DNA from: DASSKP01 sp035695045
GTDB lineage: Bacteria; Actinomycetota; Actinomycetes; JAFAQI01
Direction of reading: 5' to 3'
Length of the DNA: 64,000 nucleotides
Assembly: GCA_035695045.1 (NCBI GenBank)
Contig: DASSEX010000049.1
Span: 1-64,000, forward strand
The notes under the pieces were generated by a model that ran no database searches, was not told the origin of the DNA, and saw only the letters and a program-made list of their open reading frames with translations. Positions 47,277-56,616 of the stretch are shown here, in pieces. Made by a program: the position numbers and the translations under genes. The stretch's first letter is position 1. The number at the start of each line of letters is the position of its first letter.

Positions 47277-48350
47277 TCACTTGATGACTTCGTGGTGCTG
47301 GAGCAGGTCCTCGACCCACGGACCCTCGACTTCCTCCGGCGCCTGGGGGTGACGCCCACGCGGCACCGAGAGCATGACGACACCGGCGACCAGAACCGCG
47401 ATCCCGAGGATGAGACTTGCCAACGGAAGCGTGTTGTTGACGAGGTCGAGCTGCTTCACCGCGGCCTTCGCGTCGTCCACGGCGCCGTTCACTGCGCTAG
47501 GCGTGTAGGCGTAGGTCATGTCCATGATCGGCGCGACTGGCACCAGGCCGGTGTCACTGACGATGTTGGTCGTGCGGATGTCGTGCTGCCGCATGTCGAC
47601 GACGAGCCCGCTGTCCGGGGCGATCCAGAAGGTCGAGGAGAACCGGTAGGTGTAGGCGAGCGGCACGGGGTCCGGCGCCTTGGTCATCACTTCGTTGAGG
47701 GCGAGCAGCTGCTTCTGCGTCAGACCGAGGCTCGGGGTCAGCTTCAGCATGTCGGCCTTCGACATCTTGGCCGGCAGCATGCGGCTCAGGACGGGGTCGC
47801 TGATGACTGCGTCTCCGGCCTGCGCGGTGTACTCGTAGGTGGTGATGCCGCCGTGGCGCACAGTGCCGACGTAGTGAAGTGGTGTGGTCATCAACGTGTC
47901 CTGCACCCACCCGACGTAGTCGTGCGGCTTGGCGTTCATCGGCCAGTTGAACGTCAGTCCTCTCGCATCGACGACGCCCGGGAAGGCGGCGGTCGCCTGG
48001 AAGGACTTGCGGTCGACGGAGTAGCGGTAGTCGAGGTCCGCCGCGACGTTGCCGGCCAACGTGATGACACGCTTGTCGCTGACGAGGGCGTTGTTGGCGG
48101 TGGTGTCGAGCACCTTGGTCGTGTGACGCACGGCGATCGGGACGTTGTGCAACACGCCGGGACCCGAGGGCACGTCGGTCGCATAGGTCGGGTTGATGAA
48201 CGAGACGGCCTGGCCCGAGTAGAGCCGCGTGGTGTGGGTGTTACCGGGCAACTTGGACATCGCCGGTCCGAGAACCCATCGGACGACCCCCGCGCCTGAG
48301 ATCAGCAACAGCCCCAACACAGTCAGGACGACAGCAAGCCTGCGACGCAT
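47277..48350 (-). CDS. DUF3068 (PorA-family) membrane protein
   Basis: The 357-residue protein has an N-terminal membrane helix (AVVLTVLGLLLISGAGVV), a large extracytoplasmic domain that includes the DUF3068 wording YRYSVDRKSFQATAAFPGV and FWIAPDSGLVVDMRQHDI, and a C-terminal membrane helix (LASLILGIAVLVAGVVML) before a short cytosolic tail. The family is sometimes named after PorA, but no porin activity is established for it. The ATG at 48350 is preferred to the upstream GTG because of the purine-rich GAGGTGGG at 5-12 nt. It converges on the methyltransferase gene. Confidence 0.82.
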   Translation of the reverse strand: MRRRLAVVLTVLGLLLISGAGVVRWVLGPAMSKLPGNTHTTRLYSGQAVSFINPTYATDVPSGPGVLHNVPIAVRHTTKVLDTTANNALVSDKRVITLAGNVAADLDYRYSVDRKSFQATAAFPGVVDARGLTFNWPMNAKPHDYVGWVQDTLMTTPLHYVGTVRHGGITTYEYTAQAGDAVISDPVLSRMLPAKMSKADMLKLTPSLGLTQKQLLALNEVMTKAPDPVPLAYTYRFSSTFWIAPDSGLVVDMRQHDIRTTNIVSDTGLVPVAPIMDMTYAYTPSAVNGAVDDAKAAVKQLDLVNNTLPLASLILGIAVLVAGVVMLSVPRGRHPQAPEEVEGPWVEDLLQHHEVIK

Positions 48351-48452
48351 CGAACCCACCTCTTCAGTCGATGCCGTCAGCGTCTGCCCCGAGTTGGCGG
48401 TGGCACTAGAGGCGAACGACCCGAACTGGGAGGGCGGCCGACACCGGCGTTC

Positions 48453-48854
48453 TCAGAGGAAGCGTCGATGGCGTACGACGCCGCCGACGACGAAGGCGCC
48501 GGCGATGAGAAACCAAACCACCATGAGGGTGAAGTCCGACCAGCGGGCGACTGTGTTCGCGACGAATGCCCGATCGACGTCCTCCGGGTGGCTCCGGGAC
48601 AGCCAGACCGTCACGGGGTGCGGCCGCACGTAGGTCTTGTGACGGTCGTCGGGCAGCGTGTACTGGCTGCCTTTGTAGGTGTAGGTGACGATGCCCGCTC
48701 GGCTGGAACCGTGGACGCTCTTCCCCGTCCACTGCACTCCGGAGTCCGACGTCAGGACGATGGCCGTCATCACGACGCCGAAGACGAAGAACACGGTCGC
48801 CGCTCCGAGCGACCACTCGAGCCCGTGCCACCAGCGCCGGTAGCGGTACGACAT
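48453..48854 (-). CDS. Small DUF3592-like membrane protein
   Basis: The 133-residue protein has two transmembrane helices (about 14-34 and 107-127) with a short beta-rich extracytoplasmic domain between (SRAGIVTYTYKGSQYTLPDDR), a plan typical of DUF3592-like proteins. It lies between the DUF3068 gene and polA on the same strand, 46 nt from the polA stop, and is probably cotranscribed with polA. No function is known. Confidence 0.7.
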   Translation of the reverse strand: MSYRYRRWWHGLEWSLGAATVFFVFGVVMTAIVLTSDSGVQWTGKSVHGSSRAGIVTYTYKGSQYTLPDDRHKTYVRPHPVTVWLSRSHPEDVDRAFVANTVARWSDFTLMVVWFLIAGAFVVGGVVRHRRFL

Positions 48855-48899
48855 GGCCGGACCGTGCCATACCGCGATGCGCGGCGCCAGCGGTTCGCG

Positions 48900-51599
48900 C
48901 TAGTGCCCCGCCTCGTCCCAGTTCTTGCCCAGGCCGACGGAGACATCGAGCGGGACATCGAGCTTGTAGGCGCTACCCATCTCGTCACGGACGATCTGCT
49001 CGACCCGCTCCTGCTCGCCCGTCGCCACCTCGAGCACGAGCTCGTCGTGCACCTGCAGCAGCAGCCGTGACCGCAGGCCGCTGTCGCGAAGGGCACGCTG
49101 AACGCCGAGCATGGCGACCTTGATGATGTCGGCGGCGCTCCCCTGGATCGGCGCGTTGAGCGCCATCCGCTCCGCCATCTGCCGGCGCTGGCCGTTGTCG
49201 CTGGTGAGGTCAGGCAGGTAGCGGCGGCGGCCGAGGATCGTCTCCGTGTAGCCGTCCTTGCGAGCCTGGTCGACGACACCGGTGAGGTAGTCGCGCACAC
49301 CACCGAAGCGGTCGAAGTAGGTGTCCATCTGCTCACGCGCCTCGTCCGGCGTGATGCCGAGCTGTTGCGCGAGCCCGTATGCCGACAGGCCGTAGGCGAG
49401 GCCGTAGGACATGGCCTTGATCCGTCGCCGAAGCTCGGGATCGACGGAGTCGATCGGCAGGTTGAACGCCTTCGACGCGACGAAGGTGTGCAGGTCCTCG
49501 CCCGACATGAACGCCTCGATCAATGCGCGGTCACCGGACAGGTGGGCCATGATGCGCATCTCGATCTGCGAGTAGTCGGCCGTCATGAGCGACTCGAAGC
49601 CCTCGCCGACGACGAAGGCGCGACGGATCTCACGACCCTCAGCGGTGCGGATCGGGATGTTCTGCAGGTTGGGGTCCTGGCTCGAGAGCCGGCCCGTCGC
49701 CGCGACCATCTGGTTGAACGTGGTGTGGATGCGGCCGTGGTCGTCGACCATCGGGATCAGCGAGTCGACGACCGTCTTCAGCCGCGAGACGTCACGGTGC
49801 CGAAGCAGGTGGCCGATGAGGGGGTGGTCCGTCTGCAACGACAGCCATTGCAGGGCGTCGGCGTCGGTGGTGTAACCCGTCTTGATCTTCTTGGTCTTCG
49901 GCAGCTGCAGCTCGTCGAACAAGATCTGCTGCAACTGCTTCGGCGAGCCGAGGTTGAACTCTCGCCCGACACAGGAGTAGGCCTCCTCGGCCACTCGCTT
50001 GACCTCGCCGGCGAACCGCGACTCCAGCTCGGCCAGCCAGTCGACGTCGGCGGCGATGCCGGTGCGCTCCATCTCCGCGAGCAGCGCGGTCAGCGGCAGC
50101 TCGACGTCGCGCAACAGTCTCGTGCCGCCGCGGTTGTCGAGGTCTGACTCGAGCGCATCGGCGAGGTCGACGATCGCCCGCGCCCGCACCATCTCCGCCT
50201 GCGCGGCGTCACCCTCCGTCGAGCCGTCGAGCGACAGCTGGCCGTCGGCGGGCGCTTCGGCGCGCAGCTCGCGGCGTAGGTAGCGCAGCGCGAGGTCACC
50301 GAGGTCGAAAGATCGCTGACCCGGCAGCGCGAGGTAGGCCGCCAACGCCGTGTCGTTGGTCACTCCGTCGACGTCCCAGCCGTGCTCGGCGAACGCCAGC
50401 AGAGGCCCCTTCACGTCGTGGAAGGCCTTCGGCTGGGCGGCGTCGGCGAGCCATTCGCGCAACGCGTTGTCGTCAGCGTCCGTGAGCTGTGTCGGGTCGA
50501 TGAACGCGGCGGCGTTCCCCGGCGCGGCGAGCGCGATGCCGGTCATCACACCTGTGCCGCGGCCGAAGCTGCCGGCCACGGAGACGCCCACCCGCTGACC
50601 GCTGCAGCCGTGCTCCTGCAGCCAGGCGGTGACGTCGCCGGGAGTGAGCACGGTGCCTTCGAGCTCGAAGCCCTCATCGGCCTCGGGCTCGGCGGCCTGC
50701 AACGTCTGGTAGAGCCGGTCGCGAAGCACCCGGAACTGCAACGTGTCGAAGAGCTTGTGCACTTCTTCCCGGTCCCACTGGCCGAGGTGGAGGTCGTGGG
50801 GACCGACGGCGAGCTCGACGTCACGACGCAGCTCGGTGAGCTGACGGTTGCGGATCACATCGGCGAGGTGGGCACGCAGGGCGTCACCGGCTTTGCCCTT
50901 GACCTCGTCGACGCGCTCGACGAGTGCGTCGAGCGACCCGAACTCGCGGATCCATTTCGCCGCGGTCTTCTCCCCCACGCCCGGGATCGACGGCAGGTTG
51001 TCGGACGGATCGCCGCGCACCGCAGCGAAGTCGGGGTATTGCTGCGGTGTCAGTGTGTACTTCTCCTCGACCGCAGCAGGGGTGAACCGGCTCATGTCGC
51101 TGATCCCGCGACGTGTCATGAGCACGGTGACCTTGTCGTTCACGAGCTGCAACGCATCGCGGTCACCGGTCACGATCAGGACATCCATGCCCTCCTGCTC
51201 GCCCTGGGTGGCCAGCGTCGCGATCACGTCGTCCGCTTCGTAGCCCTCCGCCTCGACGGTGGGGATCGCCAGCGCCTCGAGGACCTCCTTGATGAGGCTG
51301 ACCTGACCGCGGAAGTCCGTCGGTGTCTCGGAGCGGCCGGCTTTGTACTCGGTGTACATCTCCGAGCGGAAGGTCACCCGGCCGACGTCGAACGCGACCG
51401 CGACATGCGTCGGCTGCTCGTCGCGCAGGATGTTGATGAGCATCGACGTGAAGCCGTAGACCGCATTGGTGGGCTGGCCGGTCGTCGTGGAGAAGTTCTC
51501 CACCGGCAGTGCGAAGAACGCCCGGTAGGCCAGCGAATGGCCGTCGAGGAGCAGCAACCGGTCGGTGACGGACGGGCTGGTCGCGGTCGGAGCGGGCAC
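48900..51599 (-). CDS. polA: DNA polymerase I
   Basis: The 899-residue protein has an N-terminal 5'-3' exonuclease (about 12-300, LLLDGHSLAYRAFFAL). The region that would be the 3'-5' exonuclease has lost its catalytic acidic residues (VGVSVAGSF instead of DTET), and the C-terminal polymerase domain is intact: motif A DYSQIEMRIMAHL, motif B RRIKAMSYGLAYG, motif C VHDELVLEV. Loss of proofreading is normal for actinobacterial PolA. The gene functions in Okazaki fragment processing and repair. Confidence 0.97.
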   Translation of the reverse strand: MPAPTATSPSVTDRLLLLDGHSLAYRAFFALPVENFSTTTGQPTNAVYGFTSMLINILRDEQPTHVAVAFDVGRVTFRSEMYTEYKAGRSETPTDFRGQVSLIKEVLEALAIPTVEAEGYEADDVIATLATQGEQEGMDVLIVTGDRDALQLVNDKVTVLMTRRGISDMSRFTPAAVEEKYTLTPQQYPDFAAVRGDPSDNLPSIPGVGEKTAAKWIREFGSLDALVERVDEVKGKAGDALRAHLADVIRNRQLTELRRDVELAVGPHDLHLGQWDREEVHKLFDTLQFRVLRDRLYQTLQAAEPEADEGFELEGTVLTPGDVTAWLQEHGCSGQRVGVSVAGSFGRGTGVMTGIALAAPGNAAAFIDPTQLTDADDNALREWLADAAQPKAFHDVKGPLLAFAEHGWDVDGVTNDTALAAYLALPGQRSFDLGDLALRYLRRELRAEAPADGQLSLDGSTEGDAAQAEMVRARAIVDLADALESDLDNRGGTRLLRDVELPLTALLAEMERTGIAADVDWLAELESRFAGEVKRVAEEAYSCVGREFNLGSPKQLQQILFDELQLPKTKKIKTGYTTDADALQWLSLQTDHPLIGHLLRHRDVSRLKTVVDSLIPMVDDHGRIHTTFNQMVAATGRLSSQDPNLQNIPIRTAEGREIRRAFVVGEGFESLMTADYSQIEMRIMAHLSGDRALIEAFMSGEDLHTFVASKAFNLPIDSVDPELRRRIKAMSYGLAYGLSAYGLAQQLGITPDEAREQMDTYFDRFGGVRDYLTGVVDQARKDGYTETILGRRRYLPDLTSDNGQRRQMAERMALNAPIQGSAADIIKVAMLGVQRALRDSGLRSRLLLQVHDELVLEVATGEQERVEQIVRDEMGSAYKLDVPLDVSVGLGKNWDEAGH

Positions 51600-51644
51600 G
51601 ACCGCGATCCTAGGTCGCCCCTCCGACGATCGCGGGGCCGCTCG

Positions 51645-52250
51645 CTAGGAGCTCTCGGCTCCGTGCGAGACCCGGGCGTTGCGGCGCTGCGGCGGCACCG
51701 GACGCCGCAGTCGCGTGCGGCGTCGTACGACGTCGTCGGCCCTGACGTGCACGTCGGCGCCGAGCAGCCGGCGGACGGCCGTCACGGGTGCGACCCGCTG
51801 GACGAGGACCGGTGCGAACCCCAGCCGGGCGTAGAAGCGGCTCGCGTCCCGAAGCGACGGATACATGCCTGCCGTGAGGTGCTCGACCTGCCGTTCGTCG
51901 GCGAAGTCGGCAGCCGCCGCGACCAGCGCGTGACCGACCCCGCGCCGACGGTTGCCGTCGGCCACGATGACGTGCATCAGCTGGACCACCTGGCTGCACG
52001 ACAGCGGATCGGGACACGAGACCCGCAACACCGCCATCCCGGCCGGCGTCCCGTCGACGGTGGCCAGCACGACACGGCAGTGCGGATCCTCGATCGTGGC
52101 GACGAGGCGCTGCTCGATGTCGGGGACGGCGACCGGGTTGACCGCACGCTCGGCGCGGCCTCCGACCTGCCGGAGCTCACGCCAGAGCGAGGCGAGGCTG
52201 GGCACGTCGGCGAGGGACGCGGTGTGGGTCAGCACCGGGCTTCGTGGCAC
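51645..52250 (-). CDS. GNAT-family N-acetyltransferase
   Basis: The 201-residue protein has the GNAT core: the beta-strand VVQLMHVIVADGNRRRGVGHAL with the acetyl-CoA-binding RRRGVGHA loop, followed by FADERQVEHLTAGMY and FYARLGFAPV. The C-terminal tail is Arg-rich. GTG at 52250 has GGGAG 8-12 nt upstream; a longer open frame begins further upstream without homology. The acetyl acceptor is unknown. It follows polA divergently placed on the same strand, with a short gap. Confidence 0.8.
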   Translation of the reverse strand: MPRSPVLTHTASLADVPSLASLWRELRQVGGRAERAVNPVAVPDIEQRLVATIEDPHCRVVLATVDGTPAGMAVLRVSCPDPLSCSQVVQLMHVIVADGNRRRGVGHALVAAAADFADERQVEHLTAGMYPSLRDASRFYARLGFAPVLVQRVAPVTAVRRLLGADVHVRADDVVRRRTRLRRPVPPQRRNARVSHGAESS

Positions 52251-52403
52251 GAGTCGCTCCCTCTTGCCGGACGGGCTGGGGGGCGTCCGGCGGTGACGAG
52301 GATGCACGCTAGTCGCTCTGTAGTTGACTCGTCACGGAGGTAGGAAGATCGTGGGGCGGCTGGTGCCTAACGCCCGGAATGTCCGGCTCTGGGCCGCTGC
52401 TGC

Positions 52404-53120
52404 TCAGTCTTCGCCGAGGTAGGCCTTGCGGACGCGCTCGTCGTGGAGCAGGTCCTGACCCTTGCCGTCGAAGGCGATCCGACCGGTCTCGATGACGTAG
52501 CCGTGGTCGGCGAGCGACAGCGCGGCCTGCGCGTTCTGCTCGACGAGAAGGATCGTCGTCCCCTGTTCCTGCAGCTCGCCGATGACGCTGAAGATGCGCT
52601 GCATCATGATCGGCGACAGCCCCATCGACGGCTCGTCGAGCATCAGCAGCTTCGGCCTGCTCATCATCGCGCGGCCGATCGCGAGCATCTGCTGCTCACC
52701 GCCGGAGAGCACGCCGGCGGACTGGGTGCGACGCTCGCCGAGCACCGGGAACAGCTCGTAGACGCGGTTCATGTCCTTGCTGATGTCCGTCTTGTCGGTG
52801 CGCGCGAATGCGCCGAGGTCGAGGTTCTCCTCGATGGACATCCGGCCGAAGATGCGGCGACCCTCGGGGGCGTGCGCAACCCCGAGCCGCAGGACCTCGT
52901 GGCCAGGCATGCCGCGGATGCTCTGACCGCCGTAGCGGATGTCACCCTCGGTCGGCTGCAAGAGCCCGGACACCGTGCGCAAGGTCGTCGTCTTGCCGGC
53001 GCCGTTGCCGCCGATCAACGTGACGATCTGCCCGGCCTCGACCGTGAAGCTGATGCCTTTGACCGCTTCGATCGCGCCGTACGAGACATGCAGGTCCTCG
53101 ACCTCGAGAAGCGCCGTCAT
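52404..53120 (-). CDS. livF: Branched-chain amino acid ABC transporter ATP-binding protein LivF
   Basis: The 238-residue ATPase has Walker A GGNGAGKTT, signature LSGGEQQMLAIGRAMM and Walker B LLMLDEPSMGLS, and the LivF-type C-terminus. It is the last gene of a livK-livH-livM-livG-livF operon; its start overlaps livG by 4 nt. With LivG it powers uptake through LivHM. Confidence 0.94.
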   Translation of the reverse strand: MTALLEVEDLHVSYGAIEAVKGISFTVEAGQIVTLIGGNGAGKTTTLRTVSGLLQPTEGDIRYGGQSIRGMPGHEVLRLGVAHAPEGRRIFGRMSIEENLDLGAFARTDKTDISKDMNRVYELFPVLGERRTQSAGVLSGGEQQMLAIGRAMMSRPKLLMLDEPSMGLSPIMMQRIFSVIGELQEQGTTILLVEQNAQAALSLADHGYVIETGRIAFDGKGQDLLHDERVRKAYLGED

Positions 53121-53968
53121 GACGCGTCCCCTTCAGCGGTGGTGCCGAGGTAGGCCTCGATGACACGCGGATCGGCCTGCACCTCTGCCGGAGTGCCTTC
53201 GATGAGCTTGGCGCCTTGCACGAGTACGGCGACCTTGTCGCAGAGGTTGAAGATGAACTTCATGTCGTGCTCGATGACGATGACCGCGAGCCCGAGGTCT
53301 CGGATCTTCTTGACGAGATCCATGGTTGCGCGGGTCTCCGCAGGGTTCATGCCAGCCGTCGGTTCGTCGAGCAGCAGCAGCCCCGGATCGGTCGCAAGCG
53401 CTCGCGCGATCTCGAGCCGCCGTTGGTCGCCGTACGGCAGGCCGCGGGCCAGCTCGTCGGCGTCACGGCGCAGTCCGACGAACTGGAGCAGCTCGACCGC
53501 GCGCTCACGCGCCTCGCGTTCGGTGCGGTGGAACCGCGGACCGCGACCGACAGCCGAAAGAACGCCTTCGCGGGTGCGGCAGTGCCGTCCGACGAGGACG
53601 TTCTCGAGGACCGTCATGTTGGGGAACAAGCGGATGTTCTGGAAGGTGCGGGCGAGCCCGATCTTGGTGATCTGGTCCGGGGTGTGGGCATGCACGTCAC
53701 GCCGCGACAGCGCCTTGCGCCAGCCGGATGAGGCTCCGAAGATCTCGGCGTCGCCGTAGACGATGCGCCCGCTGGTCGGCACGACCATGCCGGTCAGGCA
53801 GTTGAAGAACGTGGTCTTGCCGGCGCCGTTGGGGCCGATCAGGCCCACGATCTCGCCCTGGTTGACGACGAAGTCGACGTTGTTGACCGCGAGCAGTCCG
53901 CCGAAGCGCTTGCTGACGCCATGCGCCTGCAGCAGCGGAGTCGCGGTCGCGACCGGTTGGGCGGTCAT
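53117..53968 (-). CDS. livG: Branched-chain amino acid ABC transporter ATP-binding protein LivG
   Basis: The 283-residue protein has Walker A GPNGAGKTTFFN, the LivG hallmark GLARTFQNIRLFPNMTVLENVLVG, a slightly diverged signature region (LPYGDQRRLEIARAL) and Walker B LLLLDEPTAGMNP. The stop and start overlap 4 nt with neighbours on both sides, so expression is coupled with livM and livF. Confidence 0.94.
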   Translation of the reverse strand: MTAQPVATATPLLQAHGVSKRFGGLLAVNNVDFVVNQGEIVGLIGPNGAGKTTFFNCLTGMVVPTSGRIVYGDAEIFGASSGWRKALSRRDVHAHTPDQITKIGLARTFQNIRLFPNMTVLENVLVGRHCRTREGVLSAVGRGPRFHRTEREARERAVELLQFVGLRRDADELARGLPYGDQRRLEIARALATDPGLLLLDEPTAGMNPAETRATMDLVKKIRDLGLAVIVIEHDMKFIFNLCDKVAVLVQGAKLIEGTPAEVQADPRVIEAYLGTTAEGDAS

Positions 53969-55641
53969 ACGGGGGCCACCTGGGCGGGCTGGCTCATCGC
54001 ATCCGCACCCGAGCCACCCTCGTGGAACTCACGCTGCCGGCGACGACTAACGATCAGACCCTCCGGTCGGAACCGCATGAGCAGGACGAGCGCGAGCCCG
54101 AAGAGGAAGAGGCGGTAGTCCTGGACAAAGCGCAGCTTCTCCGGGAGGCCGATGAGAAGCGCCGCGCCCAGGACCGCGCCCGGCACCGTGCCCATGCCGC
54201 CGAGAACCACCGCGGAGAGCAGCAGCGCGGACGCGATGAACTGATAGTCGTCCGGGGTCACCGACTCGCCGATGTGCGCGTTGATCGTGCCCGCGGCGCC
54301 GGCGAGCGTGGCGCCGATGCCGAACGCGAGGAGCTTGAGAGCGATCGTGTTGATGCCCATCGCGCGCGCGGCGAGCTCGTCCTCACGGATGGCGACCCAG
54401 GCACGGCCGATGCGACTGTCGTTGAGCCGGGCAAACACGAGCATCACGAAGATGACCAGGACGATGTCGAGGAAGACGTAGTTGGCCTGGAACGGCATGG
54501 AGACGCCGAAGACCGTGTGCGGCTTGCCGAACTGCATGCCGCCCAGGAAGCCCGGTAGCCGCAGGTCGGGGATGCCGGAGATGCCGTTGGGGCCCTGGGT
54601 GAGACCGGTCCAGTTCTGGACGACGATCCGGAAGATCTCGCCGAAGCCCAGTGTCACGATCGCGAGGTAGTCGCCGCGCAGCCGAAGTGTGGGGGCACCG
54701 AACGCGACGCCGATCAGGCCGGCGACCATCGCGCCGAGGGGGAACACGACCAGGAACGGGACGTGCACGTGCACGGTGGTGAACACCGCGTCCGACAACA
54801 GCGCCGAGACATAGCCACCGATGCCGAAGAACGCGATGTAGCCGAGGTCGAGCAGGCCCGCGAGGCCGACCACGACGTTGAGGCCGATTGCCGCCGCGGC
54901 GAACACACCCACGCGCGCGAACACCGCGTCCCACGTCGCGTTGGTGCCCTGGGTGAACGGGAACGCGACGGCCGCTGCGAGAGCGACGGCGTACCCGACG
55001 GCGCGGTACTGGTCGAATGCCTCGCGGAACGCGGCGAACACACCGAGTGCTCCCGCCGCCGCGATGAGCGCGCCGACGAAGATGGCGAAGCACAGGAACT
55101 GGGTCTCGTCGTCGATGCCGAGGCCGATGACGACCGCCGCAAGCAGCACTCCGACTACGACGACGATGGCGCCGACTGCCGCAGGTGCGGCGAGCCTCGG
55201 CAACCGGTTCGGCGGGCCAGTCGGCAGCGTGTCGGTGACCGCGAGCAGCACGAGCGAGCCGACCGTCCCAACCCACGCTCCGACACCTGCAGCGCCCGTT
55301 CCGCCGCCCTGCTTGATGAGCGAGTAGAGCGCGATCACGCTGATGACGAGCGCACCGAGCGCACATGCGGTCGCCATGCGGCGACGACCCGCAACGTTGG
55401 TCAGACCGACCAGGCAGACGAGTGCGAGCACGAAGACGTAGAGCCGGTGACCCCCCAGACCCACGCTGCCGAGATCGCCGGGCAACGGGTTGGTGTAACC
55501 GACGCCGGGCACGGACCAGGGAAGAAGAGCCGCAACCGCCGTGACAGCGGCAGCGGCGACCAGAAGCGGGCGGCGGCGAGGCTCGATCCGGGCACGCAGG
55601 CGCTCACGGCCATCCCGCAGAACGCCAGGGAAGTCGCTCAT
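53965..55641 (-). CDS. livM: Branched-chain amino acid ABC transporter permease LivM with long N-terminal membrane extension
   Basis: The 558-residue protein is much longer than the usual 300-420. Residues from about 235 to 535 are the LivM core (IGLNVVVGLAGLLDLGYIAFFGIGGY; GDYLAIVTLGFGEI). Residues 1-205 form an extra membrane domain of about six predicted helices (26-45, 68-84, 90-108, 121-137, 152-176, 180-203), with no recognised motif. The gene overlaps livG and livH by 4 nt each. The extension may regulate or anchor the transporter; it is also seen in some actinobacterial homologues. Confidence 0.92.
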   Translation of the reverse strand: MSDFPGVLRDGRERLRARIEPRRRPLLVAAAAVTAVAALLPWSVPGVGYTNPLPGDLGSVGLGGHRLYVFVLALVCLVGLTNVAGRRRMATACALGALVISVIALYSLIKQGGGTGAAGVGAWVGTVGSLVLLAVTDTLPTGPPNRLPRLAAPAAVGAIVVVVGVLLAAVVIGLGIDDETQFLCFAIFVGALIAAAGALGVFAAFREAFDQYRAVGYAVALAAAVAFPFTQGTNATWDAVFARVGVFAAAAIGLNVVVGLAGLLDLGYIAFFGIGGYVSALLSDAVFTTVHVHVPFLVVFPLGAMVAGLIGVAFGAPTLRLRGDYLAIVTLGFGEIFRIVVQNWTGLTQGPNGISGIPDLRLPGFLGGMQFGKPHTVFGVSMPFQANYVFLDIVLVIFVMLVFARLNDSRIGRAWVAIREDELAARAMGINTIALKLLAFGIGATLAGAAGTINAHIGESVTPDDYQFIASALLLSAVVLGGMGTVPGAVLGAALLIGLPEKLRFVQDYRLFLFGLALVLLMRFRPEGLIVSRRRQREFHEGGSGADAMSQPAQVAPV

Positions 55642-56552
55642 GCGCGCACCGTCACCTCCTCACCGAACAGGCCGGTCGGACGGAAGACCAGAACCAGGAT
55701 GAGGACGACGAATGCCCAGAGGTCCTTGTAGCCCGAGCCGTTCGGGAGGTACTGCACTGCCATGACCTCGACGATGCCGAGGATGAAGCCACCCGCAACA
55801 CAACCGGTGATGTTGCCGATGCCGCCCAGAACCGCGGCCGTGAAGGCCTTCAGTCCGGCGACGAAGCCGTCGTTGAACTGCACGGTTCCGAGCCGGGCGC
55901 CGTTGAGCACACCGGCGACGGCGGCGAGCGCCGCGCCCAGGATGAACGTGATGACGATGACGCGATCGGTGTTGATGCCCATCAGCTTGGCCGTGTCGGG
56001 ATCTTGCGCGGTGGCGCGCATCGCGCGTCCGGTCCGCGAGCGCAGAACGAAAGCCTGGAGCGCGATCATCAGCACGACCGCGACGATGACGACGACGAGC
56101 GAGGCATAGGAGATGCGGACGCCGCCCACCGTGAAGCCGCCTGACGGGAGCAGTGGGGGGAACGTCAGCGGCGCTTTGGCGCCGGGGTACCACAGCCGCG
56201 TGCCCTCTTCGATCATCGCGGAGACGCCGATGGCGGTGATGAGCGGCGCGAGGCGCGGTGCGTTGCGCAGCGGTCGGTAGGCCACGCGTTCCATCACGAC
56301 CGCGACGGCGACCGACAGCGCGATGCCGGCGAGCGTGCAGAGTGGGAGCGCGATGAGGACCTGGTCCTGCATACCGTGCGGCAGGACGTTGTAGAGGGCG
56401 AGGCCTCCGAACGCGCCGAGCATGAAGATGTCGCCGTGCGCGAAGTTGATCAGCTGGATGATGCCGTAGACCATCGTGTAGCCCAGGGCGATCAAGCCGT
56501 AGGTGGCGCCGAGCACCACCCCGTTCGTCAGCTGCTGCAGGAACTGCGTCAC
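55638..56552 (-). CDS. livH: Branched-chain amino acid ABC transporter permease LivH
   Basis: The 304-residue permease has about eight membrane helices. The family segment GVVLGATYGLIALGYTMVYGII at the N-terminus and KAFTAAVLGGIGNITGCVAGGFILGI near the C-terminus are clear. It pairs with LivM. A hairpin (56565-56597) lies immediately upstream, between this gene and livK. Confidence 0.94.
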   Translation of the reverse strand: MTQFLQQLTNGVVLGATYGLIALGYTMVYGIIQLINFAHGDIFMLGAFGGLALYNVLPHGMQDQVLIALPLCTLAGIALSVAVAVVMERVAYRPLRNAPRLAPLITAIGVSAMIEEGTRLWYPGAKAPLTFPPLLPSGGFTVGGVRISYASLVVVIVAVVLMIALQAFVLRSRTGRAMRATAQDPDTAKLMGINTDRVIVITFILGAALAAVAGVLNGARLGTVQFNDGFVAGLKAFTAAVLGGIGNITGCVAGGFILGIVEVMAVQYLPNGSGYKDLWAFVVLILVLVFRPTGLFGEEVTVRA

Positions 56553-56564
56553 GGGCCCTCCACG

Positions 56565-56597
56565 CGGAGAGGGGCGGGCGTTGCCCGCCCCTCTCCG
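56565..56597 (-). terminator. Intercistronic hairpin between livK and livH
   Basis: A perfect 15-bp GC-rich stem (CGGAGAGGGGCGGGC) with a 3-nt loop lies 20 nt after the livK stop and 13 nt before the livH start. It could partly terminate transcription, protect the upstream mRNA, and set livK above the membrane genes. Confidence 0.7.
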
Positions 56598-56616
56598 GTG
56601 CGTCGAGTGGTGCTGA

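Noticed and set aside
52374..52386. Small hairpin after livF
   Set aside because: A 5-bp stem with a 3-nt loop is too weak to call a terminator.
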